From CAJXSN01 sp947492235 (GTDB taxonomy: Bacteria > Pseudomonadota > Alphaproteobacteria > Sphingomonadales > Sphingomonadaceae): a stretch of DNA of 64,000 bases. Positions 41,801-49,728 of this stretch are shown here, piece after piece. Position 1 is the first letter of the stretch. Every line of letters begins with the position of its first letter. Where the stretch lies: contig NZ_CP170453.1 of the NCBI RefSeq assembly GCF_042492175.1, forward strand, positions 682,001 to 746,000. The letters run 5' to 3'. The notes beneath the pieces were generated by a model. It saw nothing but the letters and a program-made list of their open reading frames with translations, made no database searches and was not told the origin of the DNA. Both the position numbers and the translations under genes were made by a program.

Positions 41801-42355
41801 GCCGCCGGGGCCGGTAATCCGTTCGACATTGTCCTGATGGATATGCAGATGCCGGTGATGGATGGGCTCGAGGCGACGCGCGCCATTCGCGCGGCCGGGC
41901 TGCCGTCGGCCGAGCTCCCGATCATCGCGCTGACCGCCAATGCCTATCAGGAAGACATCGACGCGTGTCTGAAAGCGGGCATGCAGGAGCACATCGCCAA
42001 GCCTTTGCGGATGCGCGAGCTGGGCGCATCTCTCAATCGCTGGGCCCTCGCCGATGATAGCGAAGAAGACGGCGAGTATGGACGGGAAACCGATCCGCAT
42101 CTTGTCGCCATGTATGATGAACGCAAAACCAATGCGCGAACTGCAATAGAAGCCGCGATACGCTCAGGCACGCTGGAAGGCACCTCGCTCGACGAGCTTG
42201 CCGCGCAATTGCACCAGATAGCGGGTATCGCCGCCTATTTCGGGGAGGAAGCGCTCGGCGAGGAAAGCCGGCGCTTGGAAAATGCGCTGCTCTCCGGATC
42301 GCAATCGGACCAACTCGAACTGTTTGACGAGATGAGACGGCTGCTGGCTGCGTAG
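38822..42355 (+). CDS. MASE1-multi-PAS hybrid histidine kinase with REC and C-terminal Hpt-like domain, about 1177 aa
   Basis: Domain order is a MASE1 membrane sensor (about 15-300), then three PAS-like domains (EFVNSILEGIGDIVFRLDPEW; EARFRRLAESAPVGIFQADA; EQQLALLADNATDAVLRLSL). HisKA follows with His in MSHEIRTPMNG near 713, then HATPase (LNLLGNALKF, SGIGIAPD, GGTGLGLP). The receiver begins RILVAEDNPINQH with Asp in LMDMQMPVMDG near 1005. The tail LHQIAGIAAYFGEEALG aligns with the Hpt histidine region but is degenerate around the His. A TTG at 38804 could also start it; I chose the ATG. It is a longer paralogue of the kinase at 13246, with two extra PAS domains. The response regulator at 42497 follows and is a plausible partner. 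Confidence 0.94.
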   Translation: MPEDFQNQGASPPLPWAMIALACVAIAFLYAGLALAGISLTLESGRIAGFWIGNALVIGLLLGRARRCRTSALTACLAANVAVNFAVGDNAPVAIGLAAANALEMVLVLYLLDRLMLRSETFETVREFAKMAAIGATVPLLSGVVAAAVYSTFADDVFWHAYTMWLAAHCLPIPIFGSMVLIARNAVANPEQWTRVSASRWGIVLAAMAIGVPAIFAQTTFPFLFLAAPVVVVAAFLTGRLGTAITVAVFACAASIASMNDMGPIALIEDSPRSEIIALQVFLASLLAIGIPVAVALANRATIREELRQGQEFVNSILEGIGDIVFRLDPEWNFTYLNRRWEHLSKGANVSLLRNALLEQIVGNERDRLAEQRADPNLVPLQDERHTIAIAIDEKRTITLAVTLVPQFDEDGAFSGMLGSASDVTESLAHRHELAESEARFRRLAESAPVGIFQADAWGDLTYVNSVWLANFGLKAEDVLGDGWKTQLATGEEYEGDPAFSGFNKPGDVRRRVIGYKTADGEEIILETVNSAEFDANGDIVGYVGIAHDITRQQRTRAKLEEREQQLALLADNATDAVLRLSLDGLCLYASPSSQKVFGAPSSSLVGLQFLTGFHPDDAGRVKKAFRALSEGDESLTRIAFRAIALDRPGEYQWLEAQCGLLRDKESGDPLEMIVSLRNIDETKALEAALVEARDRAEGAVEAKSAFLANMSHEIRTPMNGVIGFTELALSGEPDPERRQNLEMIADSGRSMLRLLNDLLDFAKIESGQMTMASEPTDLRHKLRGAVRLMEPVAIGNGLSLDFTVDDDVPKWFLCDPIRLRQIILNLLGNALKFTEEGAVEVTARLGDDPATLQISVTDSGIGIAPDKIDYVFENFTQADSTIARRFGGTGLGLPICAQLASLLGGKLGVESQIGKGSTFTLTLPVIACEAPEAAEETGGDNLLEEETAAALRILVAEDNPINQHLTIAMLEKLGCSAILAHDGREAVDMAVRAAGAGNPFDIVLMDMQMPVMDGLEATRAIRAAGLPSAELPIIALTANAYQEDIDACLKAGMQEHIAKPLRMRELGASLNRWALADDSEEDGEYGRETDPHLVAMYDERKTNARTAIEAAIRSGTLEGTSLDELAAQLHQIAGIAAYFGEEALGEESRRLENALLSGSQSDQLELFDEMRRLLAA

Positions 42356-42389
42356 GTAAATACCCGACCGTTTTATCAAATCGTAATTT

Positions 42390-42412
42390 CTTGTATCATC
42401 CGATGATACAAG
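42390..42412. promoter_or_regulatory. perfect 23-bp palindrome upstream of the response regulator
   Basis: CTTGTATCATC-C-GATGATACAAG is an 11-bp perfect inverted repeat around one base. It lies 84-107 bp upstream of the regulator's start. No T-run follows, so it is more like an operator than a terminator. The TTGTAT...ATACAA ends resemble sites bound by GntR/FadR-type regulators (inference). Confidence 0.6.
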
Positions 42413-42496
42413 TTTCGTGGCTGAATTTGGCCATGGTAGGCGCTCTTGCATGTATCGAAATATTGTAGATCGCACCATTCGACCTTGGGGGAAGAT

Positions 42497-43201
42497 GTGA
42501 GGATAGCTCTTGCTGACGACGATCCGGAGCTGCTCGATTCCCTGTCACAGGCAATCTCCCAGGCCGGTCACGATCTCGAACGATTTCGCAACGGAACGGA
42601 ACTGAAGACGTCGCTGCAGCGCGAAACGTATGATGTCGTTCTGCTCGATTGGAACATGCCGGGTCATACCGGCCTGGCGATTGTCGAATGGGCGGTCGCC
42701 AAGCTTGAGCGCCCGCCTGCCTTCATCTTGATAACCAGTCGAACAGGCAAAGCGGATATCGTCACCGGCCTCAAAGCGGGGGCGACCGACTATGTGGTCA
42801 AACCCGAAATGGCCGAAGTCGTGCTCGCGCGGATCGAGGCAGCGCATCGCCGGCAAGCTCCGCCGCAGCCCGACCGTATCGTATCATTCGGCGACTACAC
42901 ATTCGATCGTGTTCTCCAGAAGGCAAGCCTCCGCGGGGAGGAGATCACACTCACCAATAAAGAATTCGAGTTGTCGTTGCTTTTCTTCGATAATCTCAAC
43001 CGCCCCTTGTCGCGCGGCTACATCTTCGCCGAGATCTGGGGCGGCGCGCTGGACGTCGAAAGCAGAACCCTCGACCTGCATGTTTCGCGCGTCCGGTCAA
43101 AACTCCAGTTGCGTCCGCGCAATGGTTTCGCCATCCAGACAGTGTTCGGGTTCGGATACAGGATGGACGAGATCGGAGATACAGGCGGCGATGGCGAATA
43201 A
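42497..43201 (+). CDS. OmpR/PhoB-type response regulator, 234 aa
   Basis: The receiver starts MRIALADDDPELLDSL, with acidic pocket DDD, phospho-Asp in VVLLDWNMPGHTG (near 51), Thr/Ser in LITSRTG and Lys in YVVKPEM. The C-terminal winged helix has ITLTNKEFELSLLFFDNLNRPLSRGYIFAEIWGG, VESRTLDLHVSRVRSKL and IQTVFGFGYRM. The longer frame begins at 42446, but the GTG at 42497 with GGGGGAAG just upstream gives the normal receiver start. Candidate kinases are the hybrid kinase just upstream and the CHASE2 kinase converging from 45984. The last 11 bp overlap the lipoprotein gene. Confidence 0.93.
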   Translation: MRIALADDDPELLDSLSQAISQAGHDLERFRNGTELKTSLQRETYDVVLLDWNMPGHTGLAIVEWAVAKLERPPAFILITSRTGKADIVTGLKAGATDYVVKPEMAEVVLARIEAAHRRQAPPQPDRIVSFGDYTFDRVLQKASLRGEEITLTNKEFELSLLFFDNLNRPLSRGYIFAEIWGGALDVESRTLDLHVSRVRSKLQLRPRNGFAIQTVFGFGYRMDEIGDTGGDGE

Positions 43202-43739
43202 TGCAGCAGTTCTTTCGCGCTTTGGCCCCGTTGCCATCAGTCTCACACTGGCATCTGCGCTTTCTGCCTGCGCCGTAAGCCAACCGGTAAGCATCCAGTC
43301 GATAGCCGACGTCGAAGCTGCTGCGAAACCCTCTTCCGTGTTTTTGATTGTCACTGAGAAGCCGGATAGCAGCCGCCGGTTCGGCGAGGCTCTGGTAAGC
43401 GCATTCGGGGCTGCGGGGCTTGACCGTTCGGACGACGCAGCTCTTGTCGGTGACTACGGACTGGCCCTTGCGCCTGCATCGACTGCGATCACCGAGAAAC
43501 CGCGCGAGGCCGCAGGTCCCTCTAGCGTGCGCACGGTGGCCGTACCTGTCAAAAGCAGCCCGTTGGACAAGTGCGCACCGCAGCGGATGAAAGCCACCCT
43601 GAGCCTGCTTGACCGGACCAGTGGCACTATCCGCTATCGCGGAGAGGGGACGGTAGTGGATTGCGCCTTCACCGAAGCGGACGAGCGCGCGATGGCCGAT
43701 GCGCTGGTTGCCGACGCAATGGGGCAAATGGGCCTTTAA
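43191..43739 (+). CDS. putative lipoprotein, 182 aa, unknown function
   Basis: The ATG lies inside the end of the response-regulator gene in another frame, with AGGCGG just upstream, so translation is probably coupled. The N-terminus is a lipoprotein signal (VAISLTLASALSAC, lipobox LSAC). The mature protein has two parts: VFLIVTEKPDSSRRFGEALVSAF..., and a Cys-containing C-terminal half (DKCAPQRMKATLSLLDRTSGTIRYRGEGTVVDCAF). The latter resembles the D-x-x-T-G-x-x-x-Y strand pattern of envelope accessory domains. I do not recognise a named family. Co-transcription with the regulator suggests a part in the same envelope-sensing pathway. Confidence 0.75.
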   Translation: MANNAAVLSRFGPVAISLTLASALSACAVSQPVSIQSIADVEAAAKPSSVFLIVTEKPDSSRRFGEALVSAFGAAGLDRSDDAALVGDYGLALAPASTAITEKPREAAGPSSVRTVAVPVKSSPLDKCAPQRMKATLSLLDRTSGTIRYRGEGTVVDCAFTEADERAMADALVADAMGQMGL

Positions 43740-43797
43740 ACAAAAGCACAGGACCGGCGCCGCGCCTCGCTCCAGCCACTCCAAAACTTGGGTTAGC

Positions 43798-45984
43798 CTA
43801 TTTAGGCAGGGTGATCGTGAAGGTCGTACCTTCGCCTTTCACACTATCCACACCGATTGTGCCTTCATGCACATCCACCGCCTTCTTGACGAGCGTAAGG
43901 CCAAGGCCGGCGCTGGGCCCGGCATGGGTTGCATGCGCGCCGAACCTGGCAAACGGATCGGCCAGCCGTTCGGGCGGAAAGCCGGGTCCGCTGTCGGAAA
44001 CGACGAGGATGGCATGGTCTGCGGCGCAGCAATCGAGCGTTACCTCGATGGTGTCGTTGGCAGCGCAATACTTGATTGCGTTGCCAATCAGATTGTCCAT
44101 CATCCGGGCTATCAGCGACCCATCGACATGAACGAAGCACGGGTCCTCCGGCAAATGTTGCACGATATCGATGTTTGCAGCTTCTGCCTGCGTGAAAGCG
44201 CGGTCGCAGGCCTCTTCTATCAGGGCGCCCAAATCCGTGTCCTCGGGCGTGATGCTGGTATGATCGAGCCGGGCCAGTTGCACGAAATCGTCAGCCAGTT
44301 TCATCGTGCGCTCCGCTTGTGAGCGGATACGGCGCACCATATCCCTCGCCTCTCCAGCGAGCGATACCTTGCGGGTCAGCGCGATAATCGCAGCTTGAGG
44401 TGTGCGCATATCATGCGAGAGGAATTCCAGCATTTGCTGGCGCTCGTTTTCGATCTGGCGGATGTTGGTAATATCGCGCAGTGCCAATATCTCGCCGCCC
44501 TGGGGCAGGCCTGCGGAAATCGCGTCTCCGTCCGTCTCAGCCGCCGGAAAGGGCGCACGGGCGACGAGGAAAGTCCGTCCGTCGGTCGTTTGCAGTTCAT
44601 CCGCATCCGCTTCCCGCCGGGCCTTTTCCATAATCAGAACTTCGGAGAAGACGGGTTTGTCCAGAGTAGACACGCTGGGCAAGAGCTGCCCGCCATGGGA
44701 ATTCGCCATGACGACAACGGAATCCGTATCGAGGACGAATATCGCATCCGGAGATGCCTCGATCACTTGCCTGACAAAATCGCGGGATTGCTTGACCGAA
44801 CCCACCAGACTCTGGAGCCGCGCAGTTTGCCTCGACAGGACATCAGTCCCTGCGGCGCCCTCGCCAGACGCCGGCTCTTCGAATAGGCGCGCGGCCTCCT
44901 GCTCCAGATAGGAACTGACATAGGTGAGGCGGCGCCACGACCAGAAGGGATAGGCAAACAGCAACACGACAACAGTCGCAGTCGGCGCAAACCACAGCTT
45001 GCCTGCCAGCAGCATGACCAAAGACGACAAGGTGATGAAGGCGGCCAGCCCGAGAGTGAGCATGAAAGAGGCGCGCGGCGACAGAAGCCGGAAACCGGTA
45101 AACAGCAGAAACAGTGCAACGGCACCGATGGCGAAAGTGACCCAGACAGGGAGCGTCTCGATCCAGCTGCGCGTCAGGAGCGTGTTGACCAAATTAGCCT
45201 GCGTCTCAACGCCGCTCATCAAACCGACACTGCCCGCCGCGACCGAATAGCGGTCTCCCATGCCTTGCGCCGTCGCGCCGATGAAGACGATCGTATCGCG
45301 CAAAAATTCAGGGGGATTCTCAGCCGCCAGCAATTCGGCAACCGGCAATTCGGTGAATGAGCCCACCGGGAGGATCGGTATGACAGGTTGCTCGGGCACA
45401 GCGATCTCCGATGGCCCGGCGTTGGACACCAGCACTTTGGCAAGGTGCGGATATTCGATGCCATCCAGCGTGTAATCCATCTCGAAGCGGCGCAGCACTC
45501 CGTCGGAATCGGGTTCCGCGACCACATGGCCCACGCCCTTGGCCTGCTCTGCCAGCGCGGCGACGGGCATCAGTGCCATTGAGCCGGTCGCGCTGTCCGG
45601 GCTCGCAGTAAAGCTGTGAGGAAGAAACACGTTGCCGTTCCGCCCGACAGCCGAGACCAGCTGGGCAAGATCGTCCGGGTCGCTTTCGTCCAGGATCAAA
45701 ACGTCGAGAATAATCGCCCGCGCGCCCGCCTCCGTCAGCCGATCAATGATCTCGCCATGCAAGGCGCGCGGCCACGGCCAGACACCGAGCTCGGCAATGC
45801 TGCGATCGTCTATCGTGACAATCGCAATGTCGTCCGGCACGGCGGGCCGCGCCAGAGCACTGCCAAAATCGAACAATTGATTATCGAGCCGCTGCGTCGT
45901 GTCCGAAGTTTGCAGGAGCCACAGACATCCGATCGACGCAGCAAGGAGCGCCCACCATTCCAGTCTGAGGCGGAACGAATTCAT
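43798..45984 (-). CDS. CHASE2-PAS sensor histidine kinase, 728 aa
   Basis: An N-terminal helix is followed by a periplasmic CHASE2 sensor (about 25-280; DDIAIVTIDDRSIAELGVWPWPRALHGEII, GARAIILDVLILDE, DTIVFIGATAQGMGD). Two to three more membrane helices lie at about 285-350. A PAS domain follows (VRQVIEASPDAIFVLDTDS), then HisKA with His in LSHDMRTPQAAI (near 523) and HATPase (MDNLIGNAIKY, SDSGPGFPPERL, GLGLTLVKKAV). It has no receiver. The gene is preceded by the LysM-FecR gene (18-bp gap), a pairing often seen with CHASE2 proteins. It converges on the response regulator and lipoprotein genes, leaving that regulator as a likely target. Confidence 0.94.
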   Translation of the reverse strand: MNSFRLRLEWWALLAASIGCLWLLQTSDTTQRLDNQLFDFGSALARPAVPDDIAIVTIDDRSIAELGVWPWPRALHGEIIDRLTEAGARAIILDVLILDESDPDDLAQLVSAVGRNGNVFLPHSFTASPDSATGSMALMPVAALAEQAKGVGHVVAEPDSDGVLRRFEMDYTLDGIEYPHLAKVLVSNAGPSEIAVPEQPVIPILPVGSFTELPVAELLAAENPPEFLRDTIVFIGATAQGMGDRYSVAAGSVGLMSGVETQANLVNTLLTRSWIETLPVWVTFAIGAVALFLLFTGFRLLSPRASFMLTLGLAAFITLSSLVMLLAGKLWFAPTATVVVLLFAYPFWSWRRLTYVSSYLEQEAARLFEEPASGEGAAGTDVLSRQTARLQSLVGSVKQSRDFVRQVIEASPDAIFVLDTDSVVVMANSHGGQLLPSVSTLDKPVFSEVLIMEKARREADADELQTTDGRTFLVARAPFPAAETDGDAISAGLPQGGEILALRDITNIRQIENERQQMLEFLSHDMRTPQAAIIALTRKVSLAGEARDMVRRIRSQAERTMKLADDFVQLARLDHTSITPEDTDLGALIEEACDRAFTQAEAANIDIVQHLPEDPCFVHVDGSLIARMMDNLIGNAIKYCAANDTIEVTLDCCAADHAILVVSDSGPGFPPERLADPFARFGAHATHAGPSAGLGLTLVKKAVDVHEGTIGVDSVKGEGTTFTITLPK

Positions 45985-46002
45985 CTCGCAAGCCGGAGCG
46001 GA

Positions 46003-47316
46003 TTAGTCGGAAATCGTCAACTTCTGTTCGGGGCCCCAAACCTTTAGCAGGCCGTCTTCCGCGTCGGCCTGAATCGCAGCGACCCGCCAGACATAAGCAC
46101 CCGGATCAAAACCGGTCAGTTCAAATCCGCTCGTCGAGAGCGATGTTTCATCAACGACTAGCCGCGCAGGATCATCCGCGCGCCATAGCTGAAAGGCGTA
46201 ATAGGTATTGCCTTCTCCTGAGGGCAGCCACTGGAAGACATAGCCTGCCCCGTCGTCGGATGTGCCTGCGCTGCCTCCAGCGCCAAGCCGCTTGCGCCGG
46301 AACGACAAAGCTTCCGACTGGCCTTCCAGACCCGAACCGGAAATTGCACGCGCGCGAACGAAATAGCGGCCGTCCGCGAGCTCCTCAAAAGTTGCCTGCG
46401 GACGCTGGATGAGCTGCTCCGATACAACGTCGAGGAACCCTGCATCCTTGGCGATCTGGATCCGGTATCCTTCCTCGCCAGCCGAGGGGGCGATGGCAAA
46501 TTGCAGCGTTTCTGCCGTCTGGATATCACCGCCGTTCACAAGCTGGGGTGCCGGCAAAAGCCGCTCGGTCGACGGGGCTTGCCCCTCTGCCAAGGCCACC
46601 CCAAAACCTTCCAGGGCCGCTGTTTCCTGCGCAGGTGTAACTACTGCCACTGAACCTTCGACCACTTCGGTAAGACTGCGGCCACGCTCTTCATCGTAAG
46701 CGACGCGGAATTCGGTTCCGCGCACGGCAGTCACAGCAACCGGGGTGCGCACCCTGATGCGGCTCCCGTTTTTCAGCGTCGGCGAGCTGGCACTGCTGCG
46801 CCCCTTCTCGACTGCGAGATCGATATCGAGCGTTTCACCGAGAAGATAGCGCCGGGCAGAGACGAGTCGCGCGCGTGAATTGGAGGGAATCGAGAACCGG
46901 CCGCCAAATTTCGTCGAGAAGCTGACAAAACCGTTCGCCCCCGTGGCAACGGTTTCGCGCTCCTTCAGAACCCGCCCGACTTGCGCCGTTCCGTTGGCGA
47001 TCCGGACAGGGCCGGAGTACGCAACTACTGCGACCTCAACCTGCGTGTAGCGCAGGACGTCGCGCGGAATCAGGAGCGATTTTCCGACCGGCAGACGCCG
47101 CGCGTCAGCCACCCGGTTCAAACGCCGGACCTGCTCGATCGCAGCGGTAGAGCGGAAATATTTCTCCGCCAGTCCATAAAGCGTATCGCCGCGCTCAACA
47201 GTGTAGCGCAGCGGAGAGTCCTTCTCCGACGCAAAGGCACAGGATGGTGCAAATGCCATCGACAATACGAGAGCAGCCATAAGGGCCGAGCGAGGCGCAG
47301 CTAACAGGTTCATCAT
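46003..47316 (-). CDS. exported LysM-FecR domain protein, about 437 aa
   Basis: A signal peptide (NLLAAPRSALMAALVLSMAF...CAFA) is followed by a LysM domain (YTVERGDTLYGLAEKYFRST ... PVGKSLLIP). A FecR-type domain comes next (VSFSTKFGGRFSIPSNSRARL ... IRVRTPVAVTAVRGTEFRVAYDEE ... VVEGSVAVVTP), and then two fibronectin-like repeats near 290-430 with the pattern Y-x-x-Q-x-x-x-A...G-x-Y-x-x-R-x-x-A-I. Such proteins sit in the periplasm and may bind peptidoglycan. The frame continues to 47472 but the ATG at 47316 starts a clean signal peptide. It is the first gene of a pair with the CHASE2 kinase and may deliver the periplasmic signal (inference). Confidence 0.88.
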   Translation of the reverse strand: MMNLLAAPRSALMAALVLSMAFAPSCAFASEKDSPLRYTVERGDTLYGLAEKYFRSTAAIEQVRRLNRVADARRLPVGKSLLIPRDVLRYTQVEVAVVAYSGPVRIANGTAQVGRVLKERETVATGANGFVSFSTKFGGRFSIPSNSRARLVSARRYLLGETLDIDLAVEKGRSSASSPTLKNGSRIRVRTPVAVTAVRGTEFRVAYDEERGRSLTEVVEGSVAVVTPAQETAALEGFGVALAEGQAPSTERLLPAPQLVNGGDIQTAETLQFAIAPSAGEEGYRIQIAKDAGFLDVVSEQLIQRPQATFEELADGRYFVRARAISGSGLEGQSEALSFRRKRLGAGGSAGTSDDGAGYVFQWLPSGEGNTYYAFQLWRADDPARLVVDETSLSTSGFELTGFDPGAYVWRVAAIQADAEDGLLKVWGPEQKLTISD

Positions 47317-47324
47317 GCACTTAT

Positions 47325-47357
47325 GCCACGGCAACGTTAATGTGTGAATGCCGTGGC
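47325..47357. promoter_or_regulatory. inverted repeat in the LysM-FecR leader
   Basis: GCCACGGCA and TGCCGTGGC form a perfect 9-bp inverted repeat with a 15-nt loop, starting eight bases upstream of the LysM-FecR start. In the mRNA it would form a hairpin close to the ribosome site; in DNA it could be an operator. Confidence 0.5.
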
Positions 47358-47381
47358 GGACCCGCTTACAACTTCTTACCT

Positions 47382-47390
47382 TGTGGATAA
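47382..47390 (-). promoter_or_regulatory. perfect DnaA-box 9-mer
   Basis: TGTGGATAA is the reverse complement of the consensus DnaA box TTATCCACA. It is single, with no cluster or AT-rich DUE around it. It lies between the LysM-FecR and small membrane protein genes. One match in 64 kb is roughly what chance gives. Confidence 0.4.
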
Positions 47391-47461
47391 GCCTGTTTAC
47401 AACGTGTGAGGCCTGTTCTGCGCTAAGCCATTGGCATTCGAAACAGGCGGAGGCCCAAGTC

Positions 47462-47734
47462 ATGCTGATCACGATTGCAACGAACGTGTTTCTCGTCTGC
47501 GCTTTGGCGATTGCGCTTTACGTCACCGGTGATGCGATTGTGCGGGGGATCCGCAGCTGGCGCTTTTTACGGAGCAGCCTGCAGGCCGGGAATGCGCGCG
47601 AAACGGAGTGTGCGCCGCTTCCGCGACCCCGCCCGACAACCCAGAGCGACCTGTCGAGGCGAACGAAAACGAGAATCGATCCCTCCTCCCGGCCACGCAA
47701 TTCAGGGCCGCCCGCGATGAAGCTCGCCAGCTGA
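47462..47734 (+). CDS. small membrane protein, 90 aa, unknown function
   Basis: The ATG is preceded by GGAGG eight bases upstream. The product starts with one membrane helix (ITIATNVFLVCALAIALYVT, about 3-24). A basic stretch (IRGSW-type, RGIRSWRFLRSSL) and a Pro/Arg/Ser-rich tail with no recognisable domain follow. The helix with basic stop-transfer residues and the good ribosome site support a real gene. The low-complexity tail makes the exact 3' extent less certain. It diverges from the LysM-FecR gene and lies 94 bp before the tRNA-Lys gene. Confidence 0.55.
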   Translation: MLITIATNVFLVCALAIALYVTGDAIVRGIRSWRFLRSSLQAGNARETECAPLPRPRPTTQSDLSRRTKTRIDPSSRPRNSGPPAMKLAS

Positions 47735-47828
47735 CATCCCAGCGCAAACGGCTTCGCGGGGGCACGGCCCTGCGCGAAACTCCAAGCATATTTTGGGAAG
47801 CGACATTTACCCGAACGAGGGAATTCGG

Positions 47829-47904
47829 TGGTGAGCCCTGCTGGGTTCGAACCAGCGACCTACTGATTAAAAGTCAGTTGCTCTACCAACTGAGCTAAGG
47901 GCCC
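47829..47904 (-). tRNA. tRNA-Lys (UUU anticodon)
   Basis: The minus-strand cloverleaf is complete. The acceptor GGGCCCT pairs with AGGGCTC with one G-T pair. The D-arm contains AGCTCAGTTGGTAGAGC. The anticodon loop CTTTTAA has anticodon TTT, and the T-arm contains CTGGTTCGAACCCAG. An encoded CCA is at 47829-47831. No other tRNA or integrase gene is nearby. Confidence 0.97.
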
Positions 47905-47985
47905 AACCACCGGATGGTGCGCCTAGGGGGATGGCTTGGGCCGGTCAAGATGGATTGCGGCCCTGCGCACCTCCAAAGTAGCAAA

Positions 47986-49575
47986 TTAATTGCTCGACAG
48001 CGCTTTGCTCACGGTGCCCAGATGCTGCGCGATGGCCTTGTCGCCGGGCTTCTTAGTGGCTGCCATGGCGAGCAAATTGCGCGATTCTTCACTGGCGCCC
48101 TCGGTTTTGAAGAGCACCCAGCCCAGCGTATCGAGCACCACGGCATCTTGCGGTGCCAGTTTGGCCGCCTTGCGCGCCAGCGCGGTTGCAGCCGCGCCGT
48201 CGCCCAATTCCAGCTTCGCCAGTGCCGCATTGTTCAGCAGGCCGACTTCCTTGTCATGGCCGCTCGCCAGAAGTTCCGCATAGATCGCATCGGCGCGCTT
48301 CCAATTGCCTGCTTTGATCGCGGCACCCGCTTGCCCCATGGCCTGAAGAAACTTCTGGTCCGGCCCGGCCCCCGCAATGCGCGCCTTCAGCGCATCGGCG
48401 TCCTTCAGGTTCAGGGCGCTTGCGATGGAGACGCCCAGCTGGAGAATTTGCGGGCCTGATTTCGGGTCCGACAGCAGCGGCTGCACTGTTTCCCAAGCGG
48501 CCTCGTGCTCCTTGTTGCGGTGCTGCTCTGCCGCCAGAACCAGCCGCGCAACGCGGTCTTCCCCGCCGCCGGAGAAATAGCGGTTCAGGCTGATTATCGC
48601 TTCATTGGTCTGGCCCCGGCGTGCAGCAACCAGGCCGACGAGCCGGTCCAGCGCGGGGAAGGTCCGGCTCTGGCCGACAATCGGCTGCAGCAACTCGAAA
48701 GCGCGCTTCACCTCGTTGTTCTCGAACGCCATCTGCGCGGCAAAATAGACCGCGATGGGGTTCACTTTGCCGCCCTGCTCGGCCTGAGCCATCAAGCGCT
48801 TCAGATTAGCATCGTCACCGGTGTCACGCGCGATGGCGATCAGCGCCAGCAGCGCCGTCTGGTGGTTGGGTTCCTGCGCCACCACGTTTTCGAAGCTGGC
48901 TTTGGCAGTCGGCAAATCCTGCTCCAGCAGAGCAATGCGCCCCGCCAGCAGCTGTGCATCGACCAGATTGGCATCGTGGCCCAGTGCGGTTTTCAGCTTG
49001 GCCTTTGCCCCGTTCAGATCGCCCGCCTGCAAAGTAAGATAGGCGTCGAGAGCATGCAGATCGGCGGAATCATCAAACCGCTCCAGGCCCTCCTGCAGCG
49101 TTTCCAGCGCCTGATTCGAACGCCCTTCGATCAATGCCACGCCCACTGCGACGCCGTAGGCACGCGGCGTTTCGATGCCGTGATCGCTCAGGCTCCGTTT
49201 CGCCATGCGGGTATTTCCGTTGGCCAGGAACGCTTCGGCCAGAAGATCGCTGCCCGCCTGCTCCTTGCCCGGCACCGCGCTTAAATTCTTGAACTGGGTA
49301 ATCGCCAGATCGAGATTGCCCATGCGCATGGCGACATCGCCGGAAAGCTCCAGTGCGGCGGCGTCCTGGGGTTGTTCCTCCAGATATCCGCTGACAAGCA
49401 ATTGCGCGCGCTTCAGATCGCCCTCGGCGACTGCCGCCTGCGCGTCCGCCAGACTGCCTGCGGGGCCGGTGGTACAGGCCGCAAGGGCGAGCGCCATGGC
49501 AGCAGCGGAGAAACCTGCGCGGGCCTTCCCGAAGGAGGAACCGGAACGGAACGAGCGAGTGAGCGGTGTTTTCAT
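47986..49575 (-). CDS. TPR-repeat lipoprotein, PEP-CTERM-system type by context, 529 aa
   Basis: The ATG at 49575 gives a lipoprotein signal (FSAAAMALALAAC, lipobox LAAC). The rest is an almost continuous TPR solenoid: AAVAEGDLKRAQLLVSGYLEE, LDLAITQFKNLSAVPG, NQALETLQEGLERF, ASFENVVAQEPNHQTALLAL, AWETVQPLLSD, DAVVLDTLGWVLFKT. The architecture matches the TPR lipoproteins that accompany exosortase/PEP-CTERM systems (PrsT-like), though those are often longer. The divergent neighbour at 49817 is a PEP-CTERM protein, which supports this. An alternative is an envelope-assembly TPR lipoprotein of unrelated role. It is probably attached to the outer membrane facing the periplasm. Confidence 0.8.
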   Translation of the reverse strand: MKTPLTRSFRSGSSFGKARAGFSAAAMALALAACTTGPAGSLADAQAAVAEGDLKRAQLLVSGYLEEQPQDAAALELSGDVAMRMGNLDLAITQFKNLSAVPGKEQAGSDLLAEAFLANGNTRMAKRSLSDHGIETPRAYGVAVGVALIEGRSNQALETLQEGLERFDDSADLHALDAYLTLQAGDLNGAKAKLKTALGHDANLVDAQLLAGRIALLEQDLPTAKASFENVVAQEPNHQTALLALIAIARDTGDDANLKRLMAQAEQGGKVNPIAVYFAAQMAFENNEVKRAFELLQPIVGQSRTFPALDRLVGLVAARRGQTNEAIISLNRYFSGGGEDRVARLVLAAEQHRNKEHEAAWETVQPLLSDPKSGPQILQLGVSIASALNLKDADALKARIAGAGPDQKFLQAMGQAGAAIKAGNWKRADAIYAELLASGHDKEVGLLNNAALAKLELGDGAAATALARKAAKLAPQDAVVLDTLGWVLFKTEGASEESRNLLAMAATKKPGDKAIAQHLGTVSKALSSN

Positions 49576-49728
49576 GCCGCCCGTATGCCAGCAACTGGTT
49601 AAGACCTCGTTTGTGCCGCAAACCGGGCTTATCTGCGGCATTCGGGGCGTCGGTCTGGTTTACACACCGTTTATAATATTTTTTGCGTTAACCATCGAAA
49701 CGCGCAGGGCGGGCCGATTCTTCAAAAC

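Noticed and set aside
47382..47390. Replication origin
   Set aside because: Only one DnaA box, no AT-rich unwinding region and no dnaA, hemE or gidA-type neighbours.
47829..47904. tRNA-Lys (and tRNA-Trp at 3077) as integration sites of a mobile element
   Set aside because: No integrase, direct repeat of the tRNA end or cargo-like region is near either gene.
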